The notes beneath the pieces are model-generated. The model ran no database searches, was not told where the DNA came from, and worked only from the letters and a program-made list of their open reading frames with translations. A stretch of 64,000 bases of DNA from Haloterrigena gelatinilytica (GTDB lineage: Archaea > Halobacteriota > Halobacteria > Halobacteriales > Natrialbaceae): positions 2,728,001 through 2,792,000 of the forward strand of contig NZ_JABUQZ010000001.1 of NCBI RefSeq assembly GCF_013342145.1, written 5' to 3'. This document shows, one piece after another, positions 52,371 to 61,638 of the stretch (its first letter is position 1; every line of letters starts with the position of its first letter). The translations under genes were made by a program, and so were the position numbers.

Positions 52371-54302
52371 TCAGCCCGAAGACTCAGTGTCTCCGAAGAA
52401 CGCCCGACACAGCTTCGCTTCGGCCGTTCGGAGGTGTTCGTGGAACGTCGGCCGGGAGACGCCCATCGACTGGGCGAGATCCTCGCCCGTCGTCGGGCGG
52501 GGCCACTCGAAGTAGCCGCTCAGGTACGCCCGCTGCAGCGCGGCGAACTGGCGCTCGGTCAGGTCCCGCTCGAGGCGGGCCGCGAACTCCTGGCGGGTCT
52601 CGCCCTCGCGTTCGCGCTGCCGGAACGAGATGACGTCGGTGCCGCGGTAGCGGTCCTCGAGGGCCTCCACGATCGACCGGACGTTGGCCGAGCGCGGGAT
52701 CTCGAGGGTGACGCGGGCCCGGCCGTCCTCGCTCTCGATCGACTGGAGGCGAACGCCCCGCTCGGAGAGCCAGCCGACGAGGTCGTCGCCGCCGGCGAGT
52801 TCGACCAGACACTCCCCCTCGCGCTCGAGGACGACCCGGCAGTCCAAGTCGGCGGCGTCGGCCGCCGCGACGAGGTCTGACGCGGTGGCCTCGGGGCCAG
52901 TAACGGTACACAGCGACGCGGTCTCGTCGTCGGTCCGGTGGACCGAGTGGCGGTACTCGAGTCGGCAGTCGGCCGCCGCGGTGAGCGCGACGGGCGCGAC
53001 CGAGCGATCGGTCAGCGCGAGTTCGACGGCGACGACGGCGTCGGTCTCGAGCACGCGGCTGGTCTCGCGGGCGTTGACGCCGCTGGCGACCGCTCGGGCC
53101 AGCGCCGAGAGGATCACCCGCTCGCGCTCGTCGATCTCGCGGTCGCGGTCGGTGCGGACGGTGAGCACGCCGTACTCGATCCCGTTGTACGACAGGGGGA
53201 ACGCGGCGCGAGTCCGTTCCTCGTGCGCGTCGGTCGTGGCGGCGCGCTCCTCCAGCGCCGCGGCGGCGGGGTGGTCGACGTCGATCGGCGGGCCGTCCGG
53301 ATCGTCGCACGCGCCGGCGCTCGCTCGGACGTCGATCGACCCCGTCGCGGGGTTGCGCTCGCCGATCCACGCGCCGTCGTAGCCCGCCTCCGCGACGATC
53401 CGCTCGCAGACCGCGGCCTCGAGTTCCGAACGGTTCGTCGAGCTCGCGACGACGTCCGTGACGTCCTGGATCAGCCCCTCCACGCGCTCCAGGAGGTCGT
53501 CGAGCTCCTCGGTGCGGCGCTCGAGGGCGAGTTCGGCCTCCTTGCGCGCCGTGACGTCGTTCTGGAAGCCGACGTAGTTGGTGACCGTCCCGTCCGCGTC
53601 GCGGACGGGAGCGATCGTCACTTCGTTCCAGAACTCGGTGCCGTCCTTGCGGTAGTTCTTCAGTTCGACGGTGATCGGCCGCTCCTCGTCGATGGCCGCG
53701 GCCATCTCGGCGATGGCCACTTCCTGGGAGTCCTCGCCCTGCAGAAACCGGCAGTTCCGGCCGACGACCTCGTCGTAGCCGTAGCCGGTGATCTCCTGGT
53801 AGGCGTCGTTGACGTAGACGAGCGGGTTGTCCTCGCGGTCCGGGTCGGAGATGGTGATCCCCACCGGCGCCTCGTTGATCGCGCGGTCCTTGACGGTCCG
53901 GTCGCGCTCGCCCAGCGCCGCCCCGTCGGTCTCCCCCTCCGACTCGCCGGTTGCGGCGTCCTCCCGCCCGCGGTCGAACGTGATCGTGGCCACATCGGCG
54001 TCCCGGTGGACGCGCGCGTCGTACGGCTCGTCCTCGAGCGGGACCCGGCGGACCGTCCCGACGGTCGTCTCGTCGACGGCCGCCTCGAGTCGCGGCCACG
54101 ACTCGAGCGCGCTCGCCGCGTCCCACTCGCCGGCCCCGCGTCCGCCCTCGGTCGACGGCAAGTCGAGCGCCGTCCGCGCCGCGTCGTTCGCGTACGTGAT
54201 CGTCTCGTCGACGACGGCGACGACGGGGTCGACGACGGCCTCGAGTGCGGTGGCCGCGGGCGTGGCCCGGCCCTCGTCCTCCGCCGCATCGGCGTTCTCC
54301 AT
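52371..54302 (-). CDS. LOV-PAS/GAF bat-type light- or redox-responsive regulator
   Basis: 643 residues. A degenerate PAS occupies about 15-110. A LOV domain spans about 140-253 and holds the flavin-adduct motif GRNCRFLQG with Cys184, plus ELKNYRKDGTEFWNEVTIAPV and NYVGFQNDVT. Next come a GAF domain (about 275-430), the bacterioopsin-activator region and a C-terminal HTH_10 (ERQFAALQRAYLSGYFEWPRP... SMGVSRPTFHEHL). The intact adduct cysteine predicts blue-light photochemistry with FMN or FAD. Targets unknown; the classic bat protein controls bacterioopsin, but no opsin gene is in the window. Start at 54302. Confidence 0.9.
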   Translation of the reverse strand: MENADAAEDEGRATPAATALEAVVDPVVAVVDETITYANDAARTALDLPSTEGGRGAGEWDAASALESWPRLEAAVDETTVGTVRRVPLEDEPYDARVHRDADVATITFDRGREDAATGESEGETDGAALGERDRTVKDRAINEAPVGITISDPDREDNPLVYVNDAYQEITGYGYDEVVGRNCRFLQGEDSQEVAIAEMAAAIDEERPITVELKNYRKDGTEFWNEVTIAPVRDADGTVTNYVGFQNDVTARKEAELALERRTEELDDLLERVEGLIQDVTDVVASSTNRSELEAAVCERIVAEAGYDGAWIGERNPATGSIDVRASAGACDDPDGPPIDVDHPAAAALEERAATTDAHEERTRAAFPLSYNGIEYGVLTVRTDRDREIDERERVILSALARAVASGVNARETSRVLETDAVVAVELALTDRSVAPVALTAAADCRLEYRHSVHRTDDETASLCTVTGPEATASDLVAAADAADLDCRVVLEREGECLVELAGGDDLVGWLSERGVRLQSIESEDGRARVTLEIPRSANVRSIVEALEDRYRGTDVISFRQREREGETRQEFAARLERDLTERQFAALQRAYLSGYFEWPRPTTGEDLAQSMGVSRPTFHEHLRTAEAKLCRAFFGDTESSG

Positions 54303-54412
54303 AGCCCTCCTTCGAGCGGCAACGCCGTAAGAACCGCGGTGGTCGGCCGGACGGTTCAACGGTCGGACTGGTACCCTAGATTGTTATGTGTTGCCATAGC
54401 ATAGCTAGACAC

Positions 54413-54604
54413 ATGTCTACCTATCGATCACCCTTCGAACAACTCAAGGCGAAATTCGAGAAATCGGACCCCAAATGTCCGTCGTGTGGCTACGTCGATA
54501 CCGACGGGAGCTGGCGCGTACAGACGACCGGGAGCCGCGTCACTTACCAGTTCGTCTGTCCGACCTGCGACGCCATCGAAACCCGTGAGATGCGGCTCGA
54601 CTAA
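54413..54604 (+). CDS. HVO_0649-like small zinc-finger protein
   Basis: 63 residues. CPSCGY (about 23-28) and CPTCDA (about 49-54) bracket a beta hairpin (GSWRVQTTGSRVTYQFV), the pattern of a widespread haloarchaeal zinc ribbon named after HVO_0649. Start at the ATG 54413 with STYRSPFEQLKAKFE as the family N-terminus. Function unknown. Confidence 0.85.
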   Translation: MSTYRSPFEQLKAKFEKSDPKCPSCGYVDTDGSWRVQTTGSRVTYQFVCPTCDAIETREMRLD

Positions 54605-54718
54605 GACGGTCGGAGACGAACGGCTGTCGGCCCCGCTTCGAGGGAGTTCGAGTGACGTCACCGCATCTCGACGTGATAGCCCAGCCCGTTCCACACCCGC
54701 TACGTCGGGGTGAGGCCG

Positions 54719-55387
54719 ATGACACGGAGCTTCATCGCCGAGATGACCATCTCCCACGCGGATCTCCCGTTGACGCCGACGATCCGAACCGTCGACGGCG
54801 TGGAAATAGCGGTGGAATCGGAACCGTTGACCTATCCCGATCAGTCCGGATCGATCCTCTTCTATTCGGTAACGAACTGCGACTTTCGAGCGTTCGACTC
54901 CGCGCTCGAGACCGATCACACGGTAGACGAATGGGAGGTGACGATGGATTTTCAAGACCACCGCGTCTACCAGATCTATCACACCCAAGAAGCGAAGTTC
55001 ACGACCCCCGAAATCGCCGATCTCGGGTTACAGGTGCTCTCCAGTTGGACCGTCGGCCGAGGTTGGGAATTGCGATTACACGCGCCCGATCGAGAACGGC
55101 TCGGCGACTACTGGAAGTTCTGTCGCGAGGAGAATATTCAATTCGAACTCGAGAAGCTCTACAGCACCGGACCGCAAGCGAACGCGGCCTCCGGCGGTCA
55201 CGCCGAGGTCTCTCTCACCGAACGCCAGCGAGAGGTCGCCCGTACCGCGACCCGAATGGGCTATTACGAACCAGAGGGCGCGAGTGCAGCCGAGGTCGCC
55301 GACGAACTCGATATCTCGCCGTCGACGCTGTCGACGCATCTGCGGCGGATCATGGCCAAAGTGTTCCGCCAACTGTTCGACGACTAA
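54719..55387 (+). CDS. HTH_10 (bat-type) transcriptional regulator
   Basis: 222 residues, the same length and layout as the protein at 22300. The N-terminal ~150 residues form the DmsR/bat-like sensor region, without a cysteine cluster here. The C-terminal HTH_10 is LTERQREVARTATRMGYYEPEGA... ADELDISPSTLSTHLRRIM. The ATG at 54719 is preferred over the GTG at 54710. It lies 114 bp after the small zinc-finger gene and 99 bp before the HalOD1 gene. Confidence 0.88.
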   Translation: MTRSFIAEMTISHADLPLTPTIRTVDGVEIAVESEPLTYPDQSGSILFYSVTNCDFRAFDSALETDHTVDEWEVTMDFQDHRVYQIYHTQEAKFTTPEIADLGLQVLSSWTVGRGWELRLHAPDRERLGDYWKFCREENIQFELEKLYSTGPQANAASGGHAEVSLTERQREVARTATRMGYYEPEGASAAEVADELDISPSTLSTHLRRIMAKVFRQLFDD

Positions 55388-55486
55388 CCGGCTCCGAACG
55401 GGCAGTCGATCTCCCTATCCGCCCCGATATAAATAGTGGAAGAATACGACGGTAGATACGAGGCCATCGAAAGAAACTATTCGGTA

Positions 55487-55744
55487 ATGAGTAAACCAAG
55501 CCACTCCGCGGAGCTATCGAGCGAGACGCCGAGTCTGGCGATCGTCGAACGGGTCGCCGCGCTCGACGGAACGGATCCGCTATCGCTGCCGCCGCTGTAC
55601 GACGCCGTCGATCCCGAAGCGCTGGATTCGCTCTTTCAGTCCTCGAGCACCGACGGCCCGCGGACCACGGGGTCGGTGCAGTTCACGTACTACGGCTACG
55701 ACGTCCGCGTCGACGCGGACGGCGAGATCGCCGTCGAGTCCTAA
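55487..55744 (+). CDS. HalOD1 output-domain protein
   Basis: 85 residues from the ATG at 55487. The HalOD1 core is SLPPLYDAVDPEALDSLF then SVQFTYYGYDVRVDADGEIAV. It is the minimal stand-alone form, shorter than the copy at 1274. ATATAAATAG at 55428-55437 is the likely promoter, giving a ~25-nt leader. It may be a downstream partner of the preceding HTH_10 regulator, which is on the same strand. Confidence 0.85.
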   Translation: MSKPSHSAELSSETPSLAIVERVAALDGTDPLSLPPLYDAVDPEALDSLFQSSSTDGPRTTGSVQFTYYGYDVRVDADGEIAVES

Positions 55745-55830
55745 CCGCGTTCCGAAACCGTCGGTGCGAACGCCGTCACGACCCACCCCAGACGAAGGCG
55801 CTTTACGCGCCGGACTGCTTGCCCCTCGTA

Positions 55831-56928
55831 ATGAGCAAACCGAGCCCCGATGTCTACGAGCAGGGCAAGGGCATGGACGCCCACAATCAGGTCATGCGCG
55901 AGATCCGCTCGCGCAAGGAGGCCAGCTACGATCCCCACGAGCCCACCCGCGTCTGGCTCGACGAGGACAACACCCCCGGCGGCGTCAAGCGGAGTCTGAC
56001 GATCATTCTGAACACGGGGGGCTGCCGGTGGGCCCGCGCCGGCGGCTGTACGATGTGCGGCTACGTCGCCGAGAGCGTCGACGGCGGCAGCGTCTCCCAC
56101 GAGGCCCTGATGGACCAGATCGACGTCTGTCTCGAACACGAAGACGAGAACGCCGACGAGCCGGCCGAGCTCATCAAGATCTACACCTCCGGCTCCTTCC
56201 TCGACGAGCGCGAGGTCGGCGCCGAGACCCGCCGCGCCATCGCCGAGACCTTCGCCGACCGCGACCGGATCGTCCTCGAGTCCCTGCCCGACTTCGTCGA
56301 CCGGGAGAAGATCGGCGACTTCACCGGACACGGGATCGACACGGACATCGCGATCGGCCTCGAGACGGCGACCGACCGCGTCCGCCACGACTGCGTGAAC
56401 AAGTACTTCGACTTCGCGGACTTCGAGGACGCCTGCGCCGAGGCCGCGACGGCAGACGCCGAGGCCGACGACGCCGAGGCCGGCATCAAGGCCTACCTCC
56501 TGATGAAGCCGCCGTTCCTCACCGAGTCCGAGGCCGTCGCGGACATGATCTCCTCGATCGAGCGCTGCGCCGACGTCGAGGGCTGTCACACCGTCTCGAT
56601 GAACCCCTGTAACGTCCAGCGCTACACGATGGTCGACGAGCTCTACTTCAACGACGGCTACCGCCCGCCGTGGCTCTGGTCGGTCGCCCACGTCCTCGAG
56701 GAGACCGCCGACACCGACGCCATCGTCGTCTCCGATCCGGTCGGCCACGGCTCCGATCGCGGGCCGCACAACTGCACGGAGTGTGACGACCTCGTCCAGA
56801 AGGCGATCAAGGACTTCGACCTGCGGCAGGATCCCTCCGTGTTCGAGCAGGTCTCCTGCGAGTGCGAACTGACCTGGGAGACCGTCATGGAGCGCGAGCG
56901 CGGGTTCAATCAGCCGCTGACGCGATAG
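55831..56928 (+). CDS. raSEA: Archaeosine biosynthesis radical SAM protein (RaSEA)
   Basis: 365 residues. It works with ArcS, converting the lysine adduct of preQ0-tRNA to archaeosine by radical cleavage. The cluster cysteines are Cys65, Cys73 and Cys76 (GGCRWARAGGCTMCGY), an unusual CX7CX2C spacing within the archaeosine-type radical SAM family. Further conserved parts are IYTSGSFLDEREVG, VLESLPDFV and AIGLETATDRVR. The C-terminus has HNCTECDD and CECE clusters, perhaps for another cofactor or tRNA contact. Start at 55831. Confidence 0.93.
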   Translation: MSKPSPDVYEQGKGMDAHNQVMREIRSRKEASYDPHEPTRVWLDEDNTPGGVKRSLTIILNTGGCRWARAGGCTMCGYVAESVDGGSVSHEALMDQIDVCLEHEDENADEPAELIKIYTSGSFLDEREVGAETRRAIAETFADRDRIVLESLPDFVDREKIGDFTGHGIDTDIAIGLETATDRVRHDCVNKYFDFADFEDACAEAATADAEADDAEAGIKAYLLMKPPFLTESEAVADMISSIERCADVEGCHTVSMNPCNVQRYTMVDELYFNDGYRPPWLWSVAHVLEETADTDAIVVSDPVGHGSDRGPHNCTECDDLVQKAIKDFDLRQDPSVFEQVSCECELTWETVMERERGFNQPLTR

Positions 56929-57120
56929 CGACGATCGCCGCGGGCGCGGACGACGGTTCTCTCGCGACAACGTCGTGAGACCGCTGCTCGCTCGCTTCGC
57001 GAACTGCACGCGCGTCTCGACCGGAATCGGTCGGGAATATCGGAGCTAACGCGCCGCGCATTAGGACGGAACTGAAAATACTACCGGACTGCGAGAGCCC
57101 GGCGAAGGCGCTCTGCGAGA

Positions 57121-57243
57121 TTACTCGATCGTCACGGATTCGCTGCAAACGGGGCAGGCGGCCCCGTCAGTTGCGTTTTCGAGCTCGGACTGTTCCCCCG
57201 TCCAACCGCAGATCGGACACTGTATCGGGTCTGATCCGGACAC
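57121..57243 (-). CDS. Small zinc-ribbon protein with GTG start (40 aa)
   Basis: 40 residues: CPICGW (9-14) and CPVCSE (30-35) flank an acidic middle. No ATG is in frame; the GTG at 57241-57243 gives a short acidic start typical of these proteins. It resembles other two-knuckle microproteins in the window. The function is unknown. Confidence 0.6.
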   Translation of the reverse strand: MSGSDPIQCPICGWTGEQSELENATDGAACPVCSESVTIE

Positions 57244-57312
57244 GGCCCACTGAAGCCATCCGTCGCCGGGTCAAAAAGCGTAGCGTCTGGACCGACCGGT
57301 TCCGGCGCGCCG

Positions 57313-60300
57313 TCAGTCGCCGGTCGCCGTGCTGTCCCCGGCCGACCGGACCGGTTCGGTGTCGGCCCGCGGGAGTTCGAGCGTGACGACGGTGCCTCGC
57401 GGCTCGTTCGCGTCGAAGGACAGCTGGCCGCCGGCCTGCGTGACGACGAGGTTGACGAGCCAGAGGCCGAGCCCGCTGGCGTGGCGCAGTTGCGTGATCT
57501 CCCGGTCGCCCTGGAGTAGCTCCCGCTCCTCGTCGGGTATTCCGGGCCCGTCGTCGGCGACCGACAGCGAGAGCATTCCGTCGTCGCTCCGGTCGCAGAC
57601 CGACACCTCGATCGTCGGCGCCGTCCCGTCGTGGTGTTCGACGGCGTTCTCGAGCACCTGGTAGAGGACGGTCTCGAGCGAGGCGTCGATCCGGACGAAC
57701 AGCCGGTCGGGGACCGAACAGGAGACGGTGACGGCGGGGTACTCGGCCTCGAGGCGGTCGACGGTCTCCGCGATCGTCCGAGCGACGTCGGTCGGGCCCG
57801 TGGTCGTCGGCTCGCGCTCCAGAACGCGCTCGACGGTGCGGGTCTTCTCGGCGAGCGAGACGAGTTCGCCGGCCCGCTGCTGAATGGTCGTCGCGTACTC
57901 GATAGCGTCGTCCTCGACGGCGTCGGCGAGCATCTCGGCGCAGCCGTCGATGATGTTCATGCCGTTTCGCATGTCGTGGCGCAGGACGCGGTTCAGAATT
58001 TCGACGCGCTTCTGGCGCTGTTTCTGGTCGGTGATGTCGGTGTAGAGGCCGAACGTGTGGTCGGTCGACTCGCCGCGGTCGACGGGAACGATCCGCATCA
58101 TGAAATCGCGCAACCCGTCGTCGGTCCGCCGCTTGACCTCGGTCTCGACGGTCTCGCCGTCGCCGCCGCGGCGGGTGAGCGATTCCGCCTCCGCGCTCCT
58201 GTTCGCGGGGACGATGATCCGATCGAGGGACCGACCGACGACCGCCGACTCCTCGTAGCCGAACGTCCGTTCGAAGGCCGGATTGACCGCCTCGACGATC
58301 GCGTCGCCGGCGGTCTGGCGCGCGCTGACGACGGCGTCGGGGACGTTCTCGAACAGCGCCGCGAACCGGTCGCGTTCCGCCCGCAGCTGTTCCTCGAACG
58401 CGAGCCGATCGAGCGCGTCGGTGACGTGTGACAACAGGAGCTCCGCCAGCTCCTCGTCCTCCCGACTGAACGAGTCGACCGTCGTCGAGACCGTCTGGAA
58501 CACACCGCGGTCGCCGATCGGGACGGACAGCACCGAGCGCAGCGCGCCGTCGACCGGCGCGGCGTCGGGCGCCGTCCGGAGATCGTCGATCCGGTAGGTC
58601 TCCCCCGTTCGATACGTCTTGGCGGCGATCCCCTCGTCGATTCCCATCCGCCGGTCGAACTCGGCGTCGAGTTTCGAAGAGAGGGCCGCCGTGACGAGGT
58701 GGTCTCCCTCGAGGCGCTTGACGACGCAGGCGTCGAAGTTCAGGACGTCTTCGGCCGCCTCGACGGCGCAGTCGTAGATCTCCCGTCGACTCCGGCAGTT
58801 CTCGAGGCGGGAGGCGACCTCGTGGAGGCGCTCGATCTTCGCCTTCCGTTCGACCAGCTCCCGTTCCATCCGCTTGCGCTCGCTGATATCGCGAACGATG
58901 CCGACCGAGCCCGCGATCTCGCCGTCCGAGCGCAACAGGGCCATGTTGACCTCGGCCGGTGTGCGCTCGCCGTCGCGCCCCACCAGCGTCACCTCGTAGG
59001 TCGCAACGCGTCGGTCGTCCGAGCGGAGGCGGCGAACGCGGCGCCGTCCGCGCTCGACGCTCTCGTCGGTGAGGACCGTCGAGATGTGCTCGCCGACGAG
59101 TTCGTCGCGACCGTAGTTACACGTATTCGCCATCGTGTCGTTGACGGCGATGAACCGGCCCTCGGCGTCGAGCTGATAGACGCAGTCGCCGACCGTCTCG
59201 ACGATCGTCTGGGTCCGCTCGAGTTCGCGCTGCCGGGTCGCTCGGTCGAGCGCGGCCTCGGCCGTCGCGGCGAGGACGTGAACGAGGTGGATCTCCGCGA
59301 TATCGAGGTCGACGTCGTCCGCCGACGCCACCGTCAGCAACCCGTGGTCGCCCAGCGGGTGGACGACGGCGTTCCCGACGTCGATCCCGAGATCGTAGGG
59401 GAGTCGCTCGGACCTGACGTCCTCGAGGACGGACGGGTCGCCCTCCTCGTAGCTCTCCCAGAGCACCCCCTCGTCCGGTGCGATCGAGGAGATGTCGCTC
59501 GTGGCCGCGTCGAGGGACTCGCTGACCGCCGCGAGTTCGAGCGTCCCGCGGTCCGCGTCGTAGATTCGGACCGCGGCGAGCGGACGGTCGATGACGTGTT
59601 CGGTCGCGTCGGTCACGATCGCGGCGATCTCGTCGGGCGACTCGGCGCGCATCAGTTCGCGGGTCGTCTCCTGGAGCGCCTCGAGGGCGTTCGCGCGCTT
59701 GCGTTCGGCGGTGACGTCTCGAACGAACGAGAGGACGCTGACGACCGCGCCGTCGTCGTCGGTCAGCGGCGTGTTGACCCACTCGCAGGTGATCGTCGTT
59801 CCGTCCTTGCGAACGTTCTCGTCGGTCCGCCACGCGGAGTTTCCGTCGAACTCCCCGTCGAGCAGGCGCTCCCAGTGCTCGCGGATCTCGTCTCGAATGT
59901 CGGCGGGAACGATCAGTTCGGTCGCGGACCGACCGCGGGCCTCCGACGCCGCGTAACCGAACAGCTCCGTCGCCGCCGGATTCCAGCTCACGACGTCGAA
60001 CTCGAGGGACCACTCGATCACGGCGAACGGCGATCGGTCGATCAACGACTCGAGTTGACTCGAGAGCGCGGTCGCCGAGTCGGACCCGGAGGAGTCGGCG
60101 GTCGGCGCCTCGATCCCGTCGTCCGCGAGGAGGGCGTCGATGCGGCTCGCGAGCGCGTCGACGCCGTCGGCGCGGGGAACGTAGCCGTCGGCGCCGGCGG
60201 CGACGACCGCGCCGGCCAGCGACTCGCTGCCGTCGGCCGGAAAGACGATCACCGGAAGGTCTGGCCACCGGGCCCGGAGCCGGCGACAGCACTCGACCGG

Positions 60301-60471
60301 ATCGGCGTCGGGCGAGCCGTCGCCGACGACGACGCAGTCGGCGCTCGAGCGAGCGGCTGTCAGGTCCGCGACGCTGTCGCCGGCCGCGACTCGACCGACG
60401 CGTTCGCGCAGTTCCCGGACGGTCCCGTCGGCGGCGGGGCAGACGTAGACGACCCCCGTTTCAGATCCCAT
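57313..60471 (-). CDS. Multi-sensor histidine kinase (pseudo-receiver, PAS, GAF)
   Basis: 1052 residues. The N-terminal ~120 look like a receiver domain that lost its phosphoacceptor (CVVVGDGSPD). Then follow PAS (about 150-265), GAF (about 270-425), PAS (about 430-545), GAF (about 565-705) and PAS (about 710-835). HisKA has the H-box RVLRHDMRNGMNII, and the ATPase domain has LYQVLENAVEHH, VADDGPGIP and GLGLWLVN. It has no transmembrane helix, so it senses cytosolic signals. No receiver gene adjoins it. The ATG at 60471 is chosen over 60507. Confidence 0.9.
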   Translation of the reverse strand: MGSETGVVYVCPAADGTVRELRERVGRVAAGDSVADLTAARSSADCVVVGDGSPDADPVECCRRLRARWPDLPVIVFPADGSESLAGAVVAAGADGYVPRADGVDALASRIDALLADDGIEAPTADSSGSDSATALSSQLESLIDRSPFAVIEWSLEFDVVSWNPAATELFGYAASEARGRSATELIVPADIRDEIREHWERLLDGEFDGNSAWRTDENVRKDGTTITCEWVNTPLTDDDGAVVSVLSFVRDVTAERKRANALEALQETTRELMRAESPDEIAAIVTDATEHVIDRPLAAVRIYDADRGTLELAAVSESLDAATSDISSIAPDEGVLWESYEEGDPSVLEDVRSERLPYDLGIDVGNAVVHPLGDHGLLTVASADDVDLDIAEIHLVHVLAATAEAALDRATRQRELERTQTIVETVGDCVYQLDAEGRFIAVNDTMANTCNYGRDELVGEHISTVLTDESVERGRRRVRRLRSDDRRVATYEVTLVGRDGERTPAEVNMALLRSDGEIAGSVGIVRDISERKRMERELVERKAKIERLHEVASRLENCRSRREIYDCAVEAAEDVLNFDACVVKRLEGDHLVTAALSSKLDAEFDRRMGIDEGIAAKTYRTGETYRIDDLRTAPDAAPVDGALRSVLSVPIGDRGVFQTVSTTVDSFSREDEELAELLLSHVTDALDRLAFEEQLRAERDRFAALFENVPDAVVSARQTAGDAIVEAVNPAFERTFGYEESAVVGRSLDRIIVPANRSAEAESLTRRGGDGETVETEVKRRTDDGLRDFMMRIVPVDRGESTDHTFGLYTDITDQKQRQKRVEILNRVLRHDMRNGMNIIDGCAEMLADAVEDDAIEYATTIQQRAGELVSLAEKTRTVERVLEREPTTTGPTDVARTIAETVDRLEAEYPAVTVSCSVPDRLFVRIDASLETVLYQVLENAVEHHDGTAPTIEVSVCDRSDDGMLSLSVADDGPGIPDEERELLQGDREITQLRHASGLGLWLVNLVVTQAGGQLSFDANEPRGTVVTLELPRADTEPVRSAGDSTATGD

Positions 60472-60615
60472 GCGCTCGTCCCCTCCAGTTGGATACACCG
60501 GCTTCAACGAACTGCCATGTCATTACTGTTCGACTCGACTCAGAAATTGAGTCGTGACGCGATCGGCGGTTCGTCGGGGACGGTCGCGAAAACGAGAAGA
60601 CGAGTCAGCGGGCGT

Positions 60616-61308
60616 CTACGCTTCCGTCTCGGCCAGTTCGAAGCCGCGGAGGATCCCCCGTCCGTCGGTCGGACCGACGTCGGGCAGCGTCGCCCGCTCG
60701 GGGTGGGGCATCAACACGGCGACGGTCTCGCGCTCGCCGAGGACGCCCGCGACGTTGTGTTTCGAGCCGTTCGGATTCACGTCCGGTCCGGTCTCGCCGT
60801 TCTCGTCGCAGTAGCGAAAGAGGATCCGATCCTCGTCCTCGAGTTCGTCGAGGCGGTCGTCGTCGATCTCGTAGCGGCCCTCGCCGTGGGCGATGGGGAT
60901 CTCGATGACGTCGCCCTCGTCGTAGGCCGCCGTCCACGGCGTGTCGTCGCGCTCGACGCGCAGGTAGACGTGTTCGCACTGGAAGCGGGCGCTCTCGTTG
61001 GTCGTAAAGGCGCCCTCGGTGAGCCCCGACTCGCAGCCGATCTGGGCGCCGTTGCAGACGCCGAGGACGGGCGTGCCCTCGGCCGCGGCCTCGCGGACCT
61101 CGGCCATGATCGGCGAGCGCGCGGCCATCGCTCCCGCGCGCAGGTAGTCCCCGTAGGAGAACCCGCCCGGCAGGACGATCCCCGAGGTGTCCGCTGGCAG
61201 GCCGTCCTCGTGCCAGACGATCTCGGCGTCGATCTCGAGGTGCTCGAAGGCGCGCTCGGCGTCGCGGTCGCAGTTCGAGCCGCCGAATCTGATGATCGAA
61301 ACCGTCAT
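60616..61308 (-). CDS. purQ: Phosphoribosylformylglycinamidine synthase, glutaminase subunit
   Basis: 230 residues. It releases ammonia from glutamine for purine synthesis, step 4, together with PurS and PurL. The class I amidotransferase nucleophile lies in PVLGVCNGAQIG, and the His-Glu pair in MPHPERA. IRFGGSNCDRD and LPGGFSYGDYLRAGA are PurQ-specific. It follows purS with no gap. purL is not in the window. Confidence 0.96.
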   Translation of the reverse strand: MTVSIIRFGGSNCDRDAERAFEHLEIDAEIVWHEDGLPADTSGIVLPGGFSYGDYLRAGAMAARSPIMAEVREAAAEGTPVLGVCNGAQIGCESGLTEGAFTTNESARFQCEHVYLRVERDDTPWTAAYDEGDVIEIPIAHGEGRYEIDDDRLDELEDEDRILFRYCDENGETGPDVNPNGSKHNVAGVLGERETVAVLMPHPERATLPDVGPTDGRGILRGFELAETEA

Positions 61309-61560
61309 CTACCGCTCGTCGACCTCCACGTCGTAGTCGTGGATGGTCGGGTTCGCCAGCAGTCGCTCTGCCATCTCGCTCGCGCGTTCGCGGGCGCTCT
61401 CGGCCGATTCGGCCTCGAGATCGACCTCGAAGCGGTCCGCCGAACGCAGGTCCTCGAGGTCGAAGCCCAGCCGCTCTAAGGCCTGCTGGGTCGTCTCGGC
61501 CTCGGGATCGAGGACGCCGTGTTTGAGCCGAACGGTCACCGTCGCGGTGTAGGCGGTCAT
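61309..61560 (-). CDS. purS: Phosphoribosylformylglycinamidine synthase subunit PurS
   Basis: 83 residues, usual PurS size. TATVTVRLKHGVLDPEAETTQQALERLGF and SAESARERASEMAERLLANPTIHDYDVEV match the family. It bridges PurQ and PurL in the active complex. The ATG at 61560 is chosen; the upstream extension to 61617 is not family-like. purS and purQ form an operon with abutting stop and start. Confidence 0.94.
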   Translation of the reverse strand: MTAYTATVTVRLKHGVLDPEAETTQQALERLGFDLEDLRSADRFEVDLEAESAESARERASEMAERLLANPTIHDYDVEVDER

Positions 61561-61638
61561 TACCTGAATCCCCGTATCCGTGCTCAAAAACGCTTTCGAC
61601 TCCGATTCGTAATACACGTTTGTGGATACCCGCCCGCG

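Noticed and set aside
58699..61479. A 926-codon open frame opposite the histidine kinase and purQ
   Set aside because: It mirrors the codon pattern of well-supported minus-strand genes and shows no family signature.
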